Positions 36,374 through 36,462 of a stretch of 36,462 nucleotides of DNA are shown here, piece after piece. This DNA is from Tetrahymena elliotti 4EA (lineage: Eukaryota; Ciliophora; Oligohymenophorea; Hymenostomatida; Tetrahymenidae), in assembly GCA_000231825.2 (NCBI GenBank), contig JH720302.1, positions 464,100-500,561 of the forward strand, written 5' to 3'. The translations under genes and the position numbers were made by a program. The number at the start of each line of letters is the position of its first letter. The first letter of the stretch is position 1. A model generated the notes under the pieces. The model did not search any database. It saw only the letters and a program-made list of their open reading frames with translations, and was not told the origin of the DNA.

Positions 36374-36454
36374 GTCAGTTTGTCCGAGTGGTTAAGGAGG
36401 TGGACTTGAAATCCATTGGGTTTACCCGCGCAGGTTCGAATCCTGCAGCTGACG
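36374..36454 (+). tRNA. tRNA-Ser, anticodon UGA
   Basis: A full cloverleaf can be drawn. The 7-bp acceptor stem pairs GTCAGTT with AGCTGAC, with one G-U pair and discriminator G at 36454. The D-arm region includes the A box (TGGTTAAGGAGG). The anticodon stem GGACT/ATCC-type encloses the loop CTTGAAA with anticodon TGA. A long variable arm (TGGGTTTACCCGC) identifies a class II serine tRNA. The T-arm has the B box GGTTCGAATCC. It reads UCA serine codons and is not a suppressor of the UGA stop. There is no intron, and the 3' CCA is not encoded, as usual in eukaryotes. Confidence 0.93.
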
Positions 36455-36456
36455 AA

Positions 36457-36462
36457 TTTTTT
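36457..36462 (+). terminator. RNA polymerase III T-run terminator
   Basis: A run of at least six T begins three bases after the tRNA discriminator and reaches the window edge. This is the usual RNA polymerase III termination signal. Confidence 0.8.

Noticed and set aside
36374..36454. Suppressor tRNA reading UGA
   Set aside because: The anticodon is UGA, which pairs with UCA (serine). It does not read the UGA stop codon.

Overview
The window looks like macronuclear DNA of a ciliate, most likely Tetrahymena or a close relative. It is very AT-rich. Every long reading frame uses TAA and TAG as glutamine codons and ends at TGA, including glutamines at conserved positions. Introns are short, AT-rich GT..AG introns. 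Standard-code ORF calls break these genes into fragments, so all models here were built by reading both strands with TGA as the only stop and joining exons at GT..AG sites. Coding length is divisible by three in every model.

Layout from left to right. (1) 777-5656, minus: an 8-exon cytosolic carboxypeptidase (M14 family, tubulin-deglutamylase type) of 1364 residues. (2) 7362-7812 and 12812-13271, plus: two copies of the ribosomal protein eL37 gene (RPL37) encoding the same 94-residue protein. They flank (3) 9949-11166, minus: an alpha/beta hydrolase of the ABHD4/ABHD5 kind with a 24-nt intron. (4) 14854-15435, minus: a secreted, cysteine-rich, probably GPI-anchored surface protein. (5) 16549-19569, minus: an intronless EMC1-like gene of 1006 residues, a subunit of the ER membrane insertase complex. 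(6) 20776-34685, minus: a giant gene that resolves into 24 exons encoding about 3469 residues, best explained as a homologue of SZT2, the scaffold of the KICSTOR complex that regulates mTORC1 in animals. (7) 35674-36066, minus: a small single-pass membrane protein. (8) 36374-36454, plus: tRNA-Ser(UGA) followed by a T-run terminator.

The genes are individually transcribed and separated by 1-2 kb of AT-rich spacer, with no operon structure. They are housekeeping or cell-surface functions without an obvious shared pathway. No mobile element, CRISPR array or virus-like gene was seen.

The observations most worth following are the SZT2-like giant protein, three ultra-short introns (24, 30 and 30 nt, all multiples of three and all with an in-frame TGA), the eL37 pair with only synonymous differences, a 14-C tract in otherwise C-poor spacer, and a 23-bp five-copy repeat inside an SZT2 intron. 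Family assignments rest on motif recognition from memory, not on database searches.
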